Positions 8,195-15,541 of a stretch of 28,357 bases of DNA are shown one piece after another. The position numbers and the translations under genes are program-made. The notes beneath the pieces are model-generated. The model ran no database searches. It had not been told where the DNA came from and was given only the letters and a program-made list of their open reading frames with translations. Each line of letters begins with the position of its first letter. Positions within the stretch are counted from its first letter, which is position 1. The DNA is from Bacteroidota bacterium (lineage in GTDB: Bacteria > Bacteroidota > Bacteroidia > Cytophagales > Cyclobacteriaceae), in assembly GCA_023431285.1 (NCBI GenBank), contig JAEYXN010000224.1:1-28357 (forward strand), in the 5' to 3' direction.

Positions 8195-9325
8195 ATGAAT
8201 AGATATTTACTCGCATTTGCCTTCCTGTTTGCAATCTCGGTTGAGGTGGTTTCCCAGGACGTGCCGGTTTACAGCCAGAAACTGACGAACTCTTTCCTCT
8301 ACAACCCATCGGTCGCGGGCAATACGCTCGGCTCTGCAACCTTATCATACCGCCAACAATGGACCGGAGCGCTGGGAGCACCACAGACTACTTTCCTGAG
8401 TCTGCATACACCTTTTGCGCGTCATAGCATGGGGACTGGTCTTAACGTCTACCGCGAGACTGCAGGAGTGAATGAGAATCTTTTTGCCTCTGCCGCGTAT
8501 GCCTACCATGTCAGGATCACCGATGAGAATCTTTTTTCAATGGGTATCTCCGGTGAGTTCATCAATTCAAGAATCAACTTCGCAAAGGTCGACGCGCAGG
8601 ATATGGATGATGTCCTGATCTCCGACAATCAGGGCGCGATTTCGAAAGTGGATTTCTCCTTTGGATTAAGCTTCTCCAGCAGATATTTCAAAGTAGGCGC
8701 TTCAGCTAACCGTATCACAGGATTGACAGGCCTGACTGATTCGCTTCAGCAGTTTCCGGCATTCTACTCCGGGTTTCTCAATGTGATGTTGCCCATGGCA
8801 GCCGATCGCGATCTTCTCGAGCCAATCGTGTACGTCAGAAATCTTTCAAACGGAAAATACCAGATAGACGGAGGGTTGTACTACACCTTGAACAACCGTC
8901 TTACACTCGGAGGGTCATATCGCACAGGGGGCGCGATCTCAATGACAGGTGCATTCAGATTCGGAAAGGGTGTCTATCTCGGATACAGTCGTGAAGTGCT
9001 TTCAGGAAACCTGGGAAATTCATTGGGAGCATCTAACGAATTCACCCTAAGGCTGGATTTTCGTGACCACAGGTATTTCACAAATGCAAAGAATGCCCGC
9101 AGTATCAACACAAATGCGCTGGCTTTACGCCGAAAGACACTACACTCTTATCCGACAAGAAATTCTCCTAATGCGGTGAGCAATCATAACCGGAAGTTCG
9201 TCAAAAAGAATTATGTGCATTCGCCAAATTACCGGATGGAGACGAGTAAGAAACTCATGACGAAGAGTTTCAAAAGAAAACCTACCTACGCTAAAAAAAG
9301 AAAGCCGGTAAGAAGAAGATTCTAA
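8195..9325 (+). CDS. PorP/SprF-family type IX secretion outer-membrane protein
   Basis: PorP/SprF proteins are outer-membrane beta-barrels that accept, and probably anchor at the cell surface, one particular T9SS cargo. Residues 1-20 are a signal peptide (FAFLFAISVEVVSQ). The mature start QDVPVYSQKLTNSFLYNPSVAG is the family hallmark (the PxYSQ...NPAxAG pattern). It is followed by alternating strands such as SYRQQWTG, GTGLNVYRE, YAYHVRI and LTLGGSYRTGG, ending FTLRLDF near residue 288. The gene starts on the base after the giant protein's stop codon, which implies translational coupling and a matched cargo/anchor pair. Oddly, residues 289-376 form a non-barrel tail with about 26 Lys/Arg and only 2 acidic residues, ending KKRKPVRRRF. 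Usual family members stop close to the last strand. Confidence 0.9.
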   Translation: MNRYLLAFAFLFAISVEVVSQDVPVYSQKLTNSFLYNPSVAGNTLGSATLSYRQQWTGALGAPQTTFLSLHTPFARHSMGTGLNVYRETAGVNENLFASAAYAYHVRITDENLFSMGISGEFINSRINFAKVDAQDMDDVLISDNQGAISKVDFSFGLSFSSRYFKVGASANRITGLTGLTDSLQQFPAFYSGFLNVMLPMAADRDLLEPIVYVRNLSNGKYQIDGGLYYTLNNRLTLGGSYRTGGAISMTGAFRFGKGVYLGYSREVLSGNLGNSLGASNEFTLRLDFRDHRYFTNAKNARSINTNALALRRKTLHSYPTRNSPNAVSNHNRKFVKKNYVHSPNYRMETSKKLMTKSFKRKPTYAKKRKPVRRRF

Positions 9326-9330
9326 CCGGC
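9304..9330. terminator. possible bidirectional terminator between sprF-like gene and tex
   Basis: GCCGGT (9304-9309) pairs with ACCGGC (9325-9330) across a 15-base purine-rich loop that contains the last codons of the plus-strand gene. It lies exactly between two convergent genes. The stem is short and no T run follows on either strand, so the evidence is weak. Confidence 0.25.
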
Positions 9331-9351
9331 ATCCTTATCAATTACTAAGTA

Positions 9352-11616
9352 TTACTTCTTGAATTTGTTCACCAGCATGGCAAGCTTTTCTTCCATGCTC
9401 AACTCCTTTTGCTGTGGACGCGAAGGCTTCCTTGGACCAGACTTTTGAGGCGCTGCCTCTGGTTGTCCGAACGGATCACTCTTCATCGACAGCCCTATAC
9501 GCTTGCGTTGTACATCCACCTCAACCACCGTTACATCTACCTTCTGCTGAACCGTCACGGCTTCCTTCGGATCCTTAATGAATTTGTCGGAAAGATGGCT
9601 GATGTGAACAAGTCCATCCTGGTGGACACCAATGTCGACGAACGCACCAAAGTTTGTAACGTTTGTCACGATACCAGGTAACTTCATTCCGATTTTTAGA
9701 TCGGCAATGGTATTTACACCGTCCGTGAAACTGAATACCTCAAATTTCTCCCGCGGGTCCCTTCCAGGTTTTTCCAACTCTAGAACAATATCTGTCAGCG
9801 TCGGTAATCCTACTTTCTCATTCACATACCGTGTCAGGTCAAGTTGCTTTCTGAGCTCGGCGCTCGTCATGAGATCCTTGACACTACAGCCAAGATCAGC
9901 AGCCATTTGCTCTACGATGTTGTAGCTCTCTGGGTGAACGGCACTTGAATCCAACGGATTCTGAGCTTCGTGAATCCGAAGAAATCCCGCAGCCTGTTCG
10001 AAAACCTTTTCTCCCAACCGTGGCACTTTCATCAATGCCTCCCGCGTAGGGAATGGTCCGTTTTGATTGCGATATTCTACAATATTCCTGGCAAGCGAAG
10101 CGCTTAATCCGGATACATAGGAAAGAAGTTCTTTACTCGCAGTATTCACTTCAACGCCGACAGAGTTTACACAGCTCATTACCACGTCGTCCAGGCCTTG
10201 CTTAAGCCTGGTTTGCTCAACGTCGTGCTGATACTGACCCACACCGATTGACTTAGGATCGATTTTCACAAGTTCAGCAAGAGGATCCATGAGCCGGCGT
10301 CCAATGGATACCGCTCCACGAACAGTGATGTCCTTGTCGGGAAACTCATCACGGGCGACTTCCGATGCGGAATATACTGACGCGCCACTTTCGTTTACCA
10401 TGACAATCATGACCCGGTTCGGAAGACCTATATGCTTCACGAAATTCTCTGTTTCGCGGCTAGCGGTACCGTTGCCAATCGCGATAGCTTCTATATCATA
10501 CTTCTCACAAAGCGATTTTATCAATGCGCCGGATTTCGTGGTCTCGCGTTGAGGATCGTTAGGGAATATAGTGTCGTTATAGAGAAGCTTACCCTGTCTG
10601 TCAAGACAAACAAGCTTGCAGCCTGTCCGGAACCCGGGATCCAGTGCAAGAACATTCTTTTGTCCAAGAGGCGCTGCCAGCAACAGCTCTTTCAGGTTTG
10701 ATGAGAATACTTTGATCGCTTCTTCGTCAGCTTTCATCTTGGATTCCATCCGGATCTCTGTCTCCAGAGAGGGGCGGAGTAATCGCTTGTAGCTATCCTT
10801 GATGGCGAGACGCACTTGCTCAGCGGCCTTATTCTCTGCCTTTACATACTGGCGCTCCATGCTGTGCAGTGCTACTTCTTCCGGAGGATAGATATCAAGG
10901 GAAAGAATTCCTTCTTTTTCTCCGCGACGCATGGCCAGCAGACGATGTGACGGAGTTTTGGAAATCGGTTCAGTCCATTCGAAGTAATCCTTGAATTTCT
11001 GCCCGTCAGTTTCCTTACCTTTCATCACCCTCGATTCGATAATGCCTTCACGCCAGAACAATTCGCGGATGCGCTTGCGCGTCTCCTGGTTTTCAGAGAT
11101 CCATTCTGCGATGATATCTCTGGCACCTTCAAGCGCTTCTTCAGCAGAGGCTACACCTTTCTCTGCATCGACATACCCCGCTGCTGCATCGAGCGGTTCC
11201 AGACGATCCTGCTCAAACAGTTGTTGAGCGAGTGGTTCCAGTCCCTTCTCTCTTGCAGCACTTGCACGTGTTTTTCTCTTAGGCTTGTATGGAAGATAAA
11301 TATCTTCAAGCTCTGCAATGGTTTCGGCGTTGACTACCGCTCCCAGCAGTTCGGGGGTAAGCTTACCTTGCTTTTCGATTGATGAAATGACGGCCTCGCG
11401 TCTCTTGTCGAGTTCCCGCAGCTGCTCTATGCGATCGCGGATGTTGCCGATCATGACTTCGTCCATGCTACCCGTCATCTCTTTTCGGTAGCGGGATATG
11501 AATGGAATGGTTGCTCCTTCACTAAGAAGGTCGGCTACCGAACTTACATTCTTTAATTGGAGGCTGAACTCTCTCGCGATCTGCTCAACCCACCTTGCCA
11601 AATTCTCTTGCTCCAT
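9352..11616 (-). CDS. tex: Tex-family RNA-binding transcription accessory protein
   Basis: A 754-residue cytoplasmic nucleic-acid-binding protein; Tex relatives are usually 730-780 residues. In order it shows the N-terminal helical Tex domain (ATIPFISRYRKEMTGSMDE near residue 35, DIYLPYKPKRKTRA near 107), a YqgF-like RNase H fold beginning about 320 (ALDPGFRTGCK, AIGNGTASRET), two helix-hairpin-helix motifs at about 489-545 (LSASLARNIVEYRNQNGPF, KVPRLGEKVFEQ), and an S1 RNA-binding domain at about 643-712 (NFGAFVDIGVHQDGLVHISH). A short basic tail follows. The role in transcription or RNA handling is known only broadly for the family. The start is the ATG at 11616-11614. An in-frame TTG six codons earlier overlaps the predicted -7 box and cannot be the start of the main transcript. 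Confidence 0.96.
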   Translation of the reverse strand: MEQENLARWVEQIAREFSLQLKNVSSVADLLSEGATIPFISRYRKEMTGSMDEVMIGNIRDRIEQLRELDKRREAVISSIEKQGKLTPELLGAVVNAETIAELEDIYLPYKPKRKTRASAAREKGLEPLAQQLFEQDRLEPLDAAAGYVDAEKGVASAEEALEGARDIIAEWISENQETRKRIRELFWREGIIESRVMKGKETDGQKFKDYFEWTEPISKTPSHRLLAMRRGEKEGILSLDIYPPEEVALHSMERQYVKAENKAAEQVRLAIKDSYKRLLRPSLETEIRMESKMKADEEAIKVFSSNLKELLLAAPLGQKNVLALDPGFRTGCKLVCLDRQGKLLYNDTIFPNDPQRETTKSGALIKSLCEKYDIEAIAIGNGTASRETENFVKHIGLPNRVMIVMVNESGASVYSASEVARDEFPDKDITVRGAVSIGRRLMDPLAELVKIDPKSIGVGQYQHDVEQTRLKQGLDDVVMSCVNSVGVEVNTASKELLSYVSGLSASLARNIVEYRNQNGPFPTREALMKVPRLGEKVFEQAAGFLRIHEAQNPLDSSAVHPESYNIVEQMAADLGCSVKDLMTSAELRKQLDLTRYVNEKVGLPTLTDIVLELEKPGRDPREKFEVFSFTDGVNTIADLKIGMKLPGIVTNVTNFGAFVDIGVHQDGLVHISHLSDKFIKDPKEAVTVQQKVDVTVVEVDVQRKRIGLSMKSDPFGQPEAAPQKSGPRKPSRPQQKELSMEEKLAMLVNKFKK

Positions 11617-11631
11617 AATTAAACAGGCTGG

Positions 11632-11661
11632 CAAAAATAGAATAAGCTATATAAAATCAAA
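11632..11661 (-). promoter_or_regulatory. Bacteroidota-type promoter of tex
   Basis: On the minus strand TTTG (11661-11658) is followed after 18 bases by TATTTTTG (11639-11632), matching the two-box Bacteroidota promoter. Transcription would begin near 11625, about nine bases before the tex ATG, so the leader is very short. It lies in the 75-base gap shared with the divergent mgsA gene. Confidence 0.65.
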
Positions 11662-11691
11662 TGATGTAATTTAGAAACCAGTTAAATATGT

Positions 11692-12123
11692 ATGAAGAAG
11701 AAACGAATTGCACTTGTAGCCCACGACAATAAGAAAAAGGACCTGATCGAGTGGGCGAGACATAACCGCGAGACGATGTCGACGATTGATATCGTAGCGA
11801 CAGGCACGACAGCGAAAATGCTTGAAAAGGAGCTGGATCTTCCGGTTAAAGCGCTGCAGAGCGGACCGTTAGGAGGGGACCAGCAGATCGGAGCAATGAT
11901 TACAGAGGGAGCTGTGGATATCCTGATCTTTTTCTGGGATCCACTTCAACCGCTGCCGCATGATCCGGATATAAAGGCGTTATTGAGACTTGCAGTGTTA
12001 TGGAACATTCCCATGGCATGCAACAAAACAACCGCCGACTATATCTTCACCTCTAATCTCTTATTCAGTGACTATGAGCGCACAATGCCAAAGTTCGACG
12101 ACCATTTGAACAGGAAGCTCTGA
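11692..12123 (+). CDS. mgsA: methylglyoxal synthase
   Basis: Converts dihydroxyacetone phosphate to methylglyoxal and phosphate, an overflow branch that frees phosphate when sugar phosphates accumulate. It has 143 residues against 152 in E. coli, from a slightly shorter N terminus. The conserved core is complete: ALVAHDNKK near the start, the phosphate-binding ATGTT (36-40), GPLGGDQQIGAMI (58-70) with the catalytic Asp63 (E. coli Asp71), and FFWDPLQPLPHDPDIKALLR (80-99) with Asp83, His90 and Asp93 matching E. coli Asp91, His98 and Asp101. It stands alone, divergent from tex and followed by the tRNA gene. Its promoter is not obvious. The pgi-pfkA-kinase cluster about 8 kb away feeds the same pool of triose phosphates. 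Confidence 0.96.
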   Translation: MKKKRIALVAHDNKKKDLIEWARHNRETMSTIDIVATGTTAKMLEKELDLPVKALQSGPLGGDQQIGAMITEGAVDILIFFWDPLQPLPHDPDIKALLRLAVLWNIPMACNKTTADYIFTSNLLFSDYERTMPKFDDHLNRKL

Positions 12124-12191
12124 CTTCTTCGCGTGAAAGTGGGGCGTCTTACGCTTGAAAGAGCCATCCTCCAGATATTTTTCCCAAGAAA

Positions 12192-12222
12192 TTGTGAAAA
12201 ATCAGATCAAAATGTAAGTTTG
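12192..12222 (+). promoter_or_regulatory. promoter of the tRNA gene
   Basis: TTG (12192-12194) and TAAGTTTG (12215-12222) are separated by 20 bases, fitting the Bacteroidota two-box pattern. The predicted transcription start near 12229 is about seven bases before the mature 5' end of the tRNA. Confidence 0.65.
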
Positions 12223-12235
12223 CGCTCCCATTTTC

Positions 12236-12309
12236 GGCGCGGTAGCTCAGGTGGTTAGAGCGTTGGATTCATAACCCAAAGGTCGGGGGTTCAACTCCCC
12301 CCCGCGCTA
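12236..12309 (+). tRNA. tRNA with CAU anticodon, probably elongator tRNA-Met
   Basis: A complete 74-base cloverleaf can be folded by hand. The acceptor stem is GGCGCGG with CCGCGCT (a G-T pair at position 1-72), the D stem GCTC/GAGC, the anticodon stem TTGGA/CCCAA with an A-C closing mismatch, the loop TTCATAA giving anticodon CAT, the variable loop AGGTC, and the T stem GGGGG/CCCCC around TTCAACT. CCA is not encoded; the discriminator is A. The paired end and the C11-G24 pair argue against the initiator. A CAU tRNA can also be the isoleucine-2 type, whose C34 becomes lysidine, and I cannot exclude this from sequence alone. It stands alone with its own promoter and terminator. Confidence 0.93.
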
Positions 12310-12311
12310 CA

Positions 12312-12349
12312 AAAGAGGCTGTCTCAAAAAGGCAGCTTCTTTGTTTTTT
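12312..12349 (+). terminator. intrinsic terminator of the tRNA gene
   Basis: AAAGAGGCTGTC (12312-12323) pairs with GGCAGCTTCTTT (12331-12342), twelve pairs with two G-T wobbles, around the loop TCAAAAA. A T-rich run, GTTTTTT, follows directly. It begins three bases after the tRNA discriminator base, as expected for a single tRNA transcript. Confidence 0.85.
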
Positions 12350-12790
12350 ACCACATTCATCGGAAAAACGAATCTTGAAACATCCCTCCAGATGAAACCT
12401 ATTGATTACCAATGCTTATGCCGGAAATCAAACAGCATCCTCATTCTATCCGAAAAGGAATGCTTGTTTCTTTAAAGAAAGGCCAGTAATCCTGATATAA
12501 CCCATTTCGTCTCATGTAACTCATATAAGGGTTGTTGTACAAGGGAGATGTATATGGCTTATATAAGGTTATCTCTGCTTCTGAAGAACTCTGTTACAAT
12601 CATCCGGCACCAGTTAGCGCAATGGTTCTCTCTTTCTCAAAACGTCCCGGGCGATGACTGCCCGCTAAGTGGAGTATCTGAAAAGGCTCCCGTAAACACG
12701 TATTCGCCACAAGACCGTCGTGTTCACTCATTTTAGGTAGAAATACCTGATCCCTTCTCTCATCTTCACATCTGTTTTAAATCACTTCGC
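12350..12790. other. 440-base intergenic region without a convincing gene
   Basis: No reading frame here has recognisable protein features. The longest, 62 codons at 12548-12736, is discussed under rejected items. The stretch does hold small structures: a perfect palindrome CTTATATAAG (12558-12567), preceded by a related CATATAAGG at 12522-12530; an inverted repeat CGGGC/GCCCG with a seven-base loop (12648-12664); and AGGTA-GAAA-TACCT (12735-12748). It is more AT-rich than the neighbouring genes in its left half. It may contain the promoter region of the downstream secreted protein, or a small RNA, but I see no full promoter. Confidence 0.5.
12735..12748. promoter_or_regulatory. perfect inverted repeat upstream of the EF-hand-like secreted protein
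   Basis: AGGTA and TACCT flank GAAA, giving a 14-base inverted repeat 43 bases before the ATG at 12791. As DNA it could be an operator for a dimeric regulator; as RNA it would form a five-pair hairpin capped by a GAAA tetraloop. Its position in the presumed promoter or leader is the only support. Confidence 0.3.
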
Positions 12791-13426
12791 ATGAAAACAG
12801 TCATACTGATCATCTTTACACTCGTCGTGTGCAACGCCTCCGCTCAAAAAGGCAAGTATCCTTCCCGTTATACCGGAGCACCCATAATTACCGATTCAGC
12901 ATCAACGTTGTTTATTCCAACGCTTTACAATGAAAATGTTTTTTCATCTGATAAGATGGCGGTGTGGGGTAACTATTATGCAAACTTTCTGGTCTATGAC
13001 TTCAGCAACGATAGCTACCGGAAACTGTTTAATGATGATACTTATATCGAAACCATGCCTCTGAAAATTGCGCGGGACCATGGCGAATCGTATCGCGATC
13101 ACCTGATGAAGCTCCCGGACTCGTTTGAAGGGATGATCCTGATGGTGGTGAAAAAGAACGATACCAACAAAAATGGGAGGATCGAAAAGACTGATGCTTC
13201 TATTCTTTATGCGTGCAACAGCAGGGGAGAAGAGCTTCGATCAATCTCTCCACATTACGAGAACGTAACAGGCATCCGTTTATTCGGTAAGCTCGGATTT
13301 GCAATGGTGGAATTTCAAAAAGATGATGACAAAGATCTTTCTTTCCGCCCTGAAGTTCGTGACTTCTATTATAGAAAACTTGACCTGAAGACGCTGAAAC
13401 TCGGTGAAGTTATATCGGTGAATTAG
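12791..13426 (+). CDS. exported hypothetical protein with one EF-hand/dockerin-like loop
   Basis: I do not recognise the family. The protein has 211 residues. Residues 1-18 are a signal peptide (VILIIFTLVVCNASA then Q) with no lipobox, so it is probably periplasmic or secreted rather than a lipoprotein. Residues 124-135 read DTNKNGRIEKTD, which fits the calcium-binding pattern D-x-N-x-N-G-x-I-x-x-x-D (an EF-hand or dockerin half). It lies between a beta strand, GMILMVVKK, and ASILYACNSRGEEL. The rest alternates short strands and charged loops, with SISPHYENVTGIRLFG and FYYRKLDLKTLKLGEV near the C terminus. It carries no T9SS C-terminal domain. The neighbours, a tRNA upstream and a START-like gene downstream, do not suggest a role. 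Calcium binding is an inference from one loop. Confidence 0.85.
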   Translation: MKTVILIIFTLVVCNASAQKGKYPSRYTGAPIITDSASTLFIPTLYNENVFSSDKMAVWGNYYANFLVYDFSNDSYRKLFNDDTYIETMPLKIARDHGESYRDHLMKLPDSFEGMILMVVKKNDTNKNGRIEKTDASILYACNSRGEELRSISPHYENVTGIRLFGKLGFAMVEFQKDDDKDLSFRPEVRDFYYRKLDLKTLKLGEVISVN

Positions 13427-13546
13427 TCTATCGGAAAGGTGTGTCTCTGCCCCCCACAGTACAGTTAAGACCATCCGGCAAAATTTACTTTCTATGTTGG
13501 CATAATGAAGAAATTAGCCTAACTTAATCGCATTACAACAGGTCAC

Positions 13547-13954
13547 ATGACTACCATGGCCAAAAAACGATTGTTCACTGCTGATTATGAAATACACGCC
13601 TCTGTAAAGATGCTGTATCCATACATTCAGACTGCGGGCGGTCTGGCGGAATGGTTTGCCGATGATGTTCGAATCAATAACATCAACAAGACCTTCAAGT
13701 TCTACTGGGATCACGAAGAACACGTCGCGAAACAAATTGCATTTCGGACCAACCATTTCGCACGGTACGAGTTCCTCCCTGAAAACCCCGACGATAAGGA
13801 CCCATCCTACCTTGAATTCAGACTCGAGTTCAACGAGCTCACCCAATCTGTATATCTCAAGGTCCTTGATTATTCCGACTTCGATGATCAACAGGAACTC
13901 CAGGATCTGTGGGATGGTTTGATTGACAATCTCCGAAAAGTAGTAGGCGGATAA
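13547..13954 (+). CDS. START-like (SRPBCC-superfamily) domain protein
   Basis: A small cytoplasmic protein of 135 residues that is one START-like domain. The opening of strand, helix and strand, FTADYEIHASVKMLYPYI, followed by GGLAEWFADDVRI, is the pattern of AHSA1/SRPBCC relatives, which enclose a hydrophobic ligand cavity; the actual ligand is unknown. The C-terminal helix is LQDLWDGLIDNLRKVV. There is no signal peptide. It ends 39 bases before the first LptF/LptG-type gene on the same strand, so the three probably form one transcript and a lipid-related role is plausible (inference). Two starts are possible: ATG at 13547, chosen because AGG lies at ribosome-binding distance, or ATG at 13556, giving MAKKRLFT, which resembles the usual family N terminus. 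Confidence 0.85.
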   Translation: MTTMAKKRLFTADYEIHASVKMLYPYIQTAGGLAEWFADDVRINNINKTFKFYWDHEEHVAKQIAFRTNHFARYEFLPENPDDKDPSYLEFRLEFNELTQSVYLKVLDYSDFDDQQELQDLWDGLIDNLRKVVGG

Positions 13955-13993
13955 CCAGAGGGCTGGCCCCATTTTTGATTCTTCGCAGGGCCA

Positions 13994-15439
13994 ATGAAAA
14001 GGATCGACAAGCTGCTTCTCTCGGCCTTCGCCGGTCCATTCTTAATGACCTTCCTCGTTATTGTGTTTATTCTCCTGTGCCAGCATATGCTCCGGTACTT
14101 CGATGATATCATCGGCAAGGGGCTCGACTTCGACGTCATCGCACAACTGATTTTCTTCTTCGCCGTCGTAATGACTCCGGTAGCATTACCATTGTCCATA
14201 CTCGTTTCGTCCCTGATCACCTTTGGAAATCTCGCAGAGCACGGTGAACTCTCAGCTATTAAGAGCGCCGGTATTTCCCTGCCACGAACCATGCTTCCTA
14301 TCTTATTCATCGTGGCCCTTCTTACCGTAGGTGCGTTTCACCTGAACAACTCCATCGTGCCCAATGCCACCCTTGAGGCATATAGTCTGATGTATGATAT
14401 AAAGAAAAAGAAGCCCGCGCTTAATCTGAGTGAAGGTGCATTCTACAACGGTATACCCGGAATGAGTATCAAAGTGGATGAGACCTTTCCGGATGGTAAA
14501 ACGCTCAGTGGAATTGTCCTGTACGATCACCGAAAAGATAACGGTAACAGTGAAGTGATTGTCGCAGACTCGGGAAGAATGTTCACCATCGCCGGAGAGA
14601 AGTACATGAAGTTTGAGCTGTACAGGGGATACAATTACTCGGAAAGTCATGTGTTGACTTCTGAAACTGTATCTGATAAAAAAGCTGTCGCATCCCTGGC
14701 CAAAAGCAGGTTTGATAGGAGTGTCTTGTTATTTGATCTCGCTTCGATCGGATTGGTTCGCACTGACAAAGATTTGTTCCATAACCATAAGATGAAAGAT
14801 CTGAGTGCAATTGATTCTACGGTGTCGGCGATCAGACAGGAGATTTTACGCCACCACGAGTTGAGTCGCGATCGCATCACGGAGTCGCTGAACGCAATGT
14901 CGGGTAAATTATCACCTCGCGCGATAACTCCGCCGGCGTATGCCGATGCCGTTGATAGCATATTCCGGATGGCCCCGGCGCGGGACAGCGCCAATGCAGC
15001 GGTTACAAGAGCCCGACAAATGAAAGCTTTCCTTCAGCAGACCAACAACGACATCGCTATGCTAAAGGAAGGTCTGGCCAGCTATAAGGTCCAGTGGCAT
15101 AAGATCTTCGCCAGTTCGTTTGCCTGCATCGCAATGTTTCTGATCGGCGCGCCTCTTGGATCCATCATTCGAAAAGGTGGTCTCGGTGTGCCGTTCCTGG
15201 TGGCGATTCTGTTTTTCATCATATATTATATCAGCAATGTCCAGGGAGAGAAGCTTGCGAGGCAAGGTCTGATCACCCCCGGTGTAGGCGCCTGGGCCGC
15301 AAGTGGGATACTACTTCTTATTGGTGTCTTCTTCGTTTCCAAAGCCAGAACAGATACTCCGCTGTTCGAACGGAGTGCCTACAGGTTCAAATTCCTGCGA
15401 AAGAAAACCCGTTCCAGAGCGGCTTCTGGACTCGCTTGA
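13994..15439 (+). CDS. LptF/LptG (YjgP/YjgQ) family permease, copy 1
   Basis: An inner-membrane subunit of the lipopolysaccharide transporter. LptF and LptG pair around the LptB ATPase and pass lipopolysaccharide to the periplasmic bridge. The 481 residues show three N-terminal membrane spans (about 14-34, 52-76 and 98-117), a periplasmic beta-jellyroll region (about 120-365, with EGAFYNGIPGMSIKVDE and YDHRKDNGNSEVIVADSGRM), then three C-terminal spans (about 372-390, 398-416 and 428-448) with the conserved IGAPLGSIIRKGGLG between them. The N-terminal FAGPFLMTF and YFDDIIGKGL are typical of Bacteroidota members. It is a close paralogue of the gene 102 bases downstream. I cannot say which corresponds to LptF and which to LptG, or whether the two form a heterodimer. 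Confidence 0.92.
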   Translation: MKRIDKLLLSAFAGPFLMTFLVIVFILLCQHMLRYFDDIIGKGLDFDVIAQLIFFFAVVMTPVALPLSILVSSLITFGNLAEHGELSAIKSAGISLPRTMLPILFIVALLTVGAFHLNNSIVPNATLEAYSLMYDIKKKKPALNLSEGAFYNGIPGMSIKVDETFPDGKTLSGIVLYDHRKDNGNSEVIVADSGRMFTIAGEKYMKFELYRGYNYSESHVLTSETVSDKKAVASLAKSRFDRSVLLFDLASIGLVRTDKDLFHNHKMKDLSAIDSTVSAIRQEILRHHELSRDRITESLNAMSGKLSPRAITPPAYADAVDSIFRMAPARDSANAAVTRARQMKAFLQQTNNDIAMLKEGLASYKVQWHKIFASSFACIAMFLIGAPLGSIIRKGGLGVPFLVAILFFIIYYISNVQGEKLARQGLITPGVGAWAASGILLLIGVFFVSKARTDTPLFERSAYRFKFLRKKTRSRAASGLA

Positions 15440-15517
15440 AACATTCCCTATATCGATGCTTCGGGTAATCAATCAAACTTTTTAGATATTTATCGGCTTA
15501 TGCTATTCAGTTGGTTT

Positions 15518-15525
15518 TAATTTTG
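15518..15525 (+). promoter_or_regulatory. possible -7 box before the second permease
   Basis: TAATTTTG matches TAnnTTTG and lies 16 bases before the ATG at 15542. No TTG is found at the right distance upstream, and the leader would be only about ten bases. It may give the second permease its own transcript in addition to read-through from the first. Confidence 0.3.
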
Positions 15526-15541
15526 AGCTTTTTGCAGCCGG

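Noticed and set aside
12121..12165. Imperfect inverted repeat after mgsA as its terminator
   Set aside because: Pairing (GCGT..AAG with CTTACGC) needs a two-base bulge and has no T run.
12312..12349. The GAGGCTGTCTCAAAA sequence resembles terminal repeats of some insertion sequences
   Set aside because: It is one arm of a hairpin with a T run directly after the tRNA, no transposase or matching opposite end is present, and a terminator explains it fully.
12548..12736. A 62-codon plus-strand reading frame in the gap after the tRNA
   Set aside because: The translation has no signal peptide, domain or compositional bias of a real protein, there is no ribosome-binding or promoter signal, and it overlaps several small palindromes. 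Chance is the simplest explanation.
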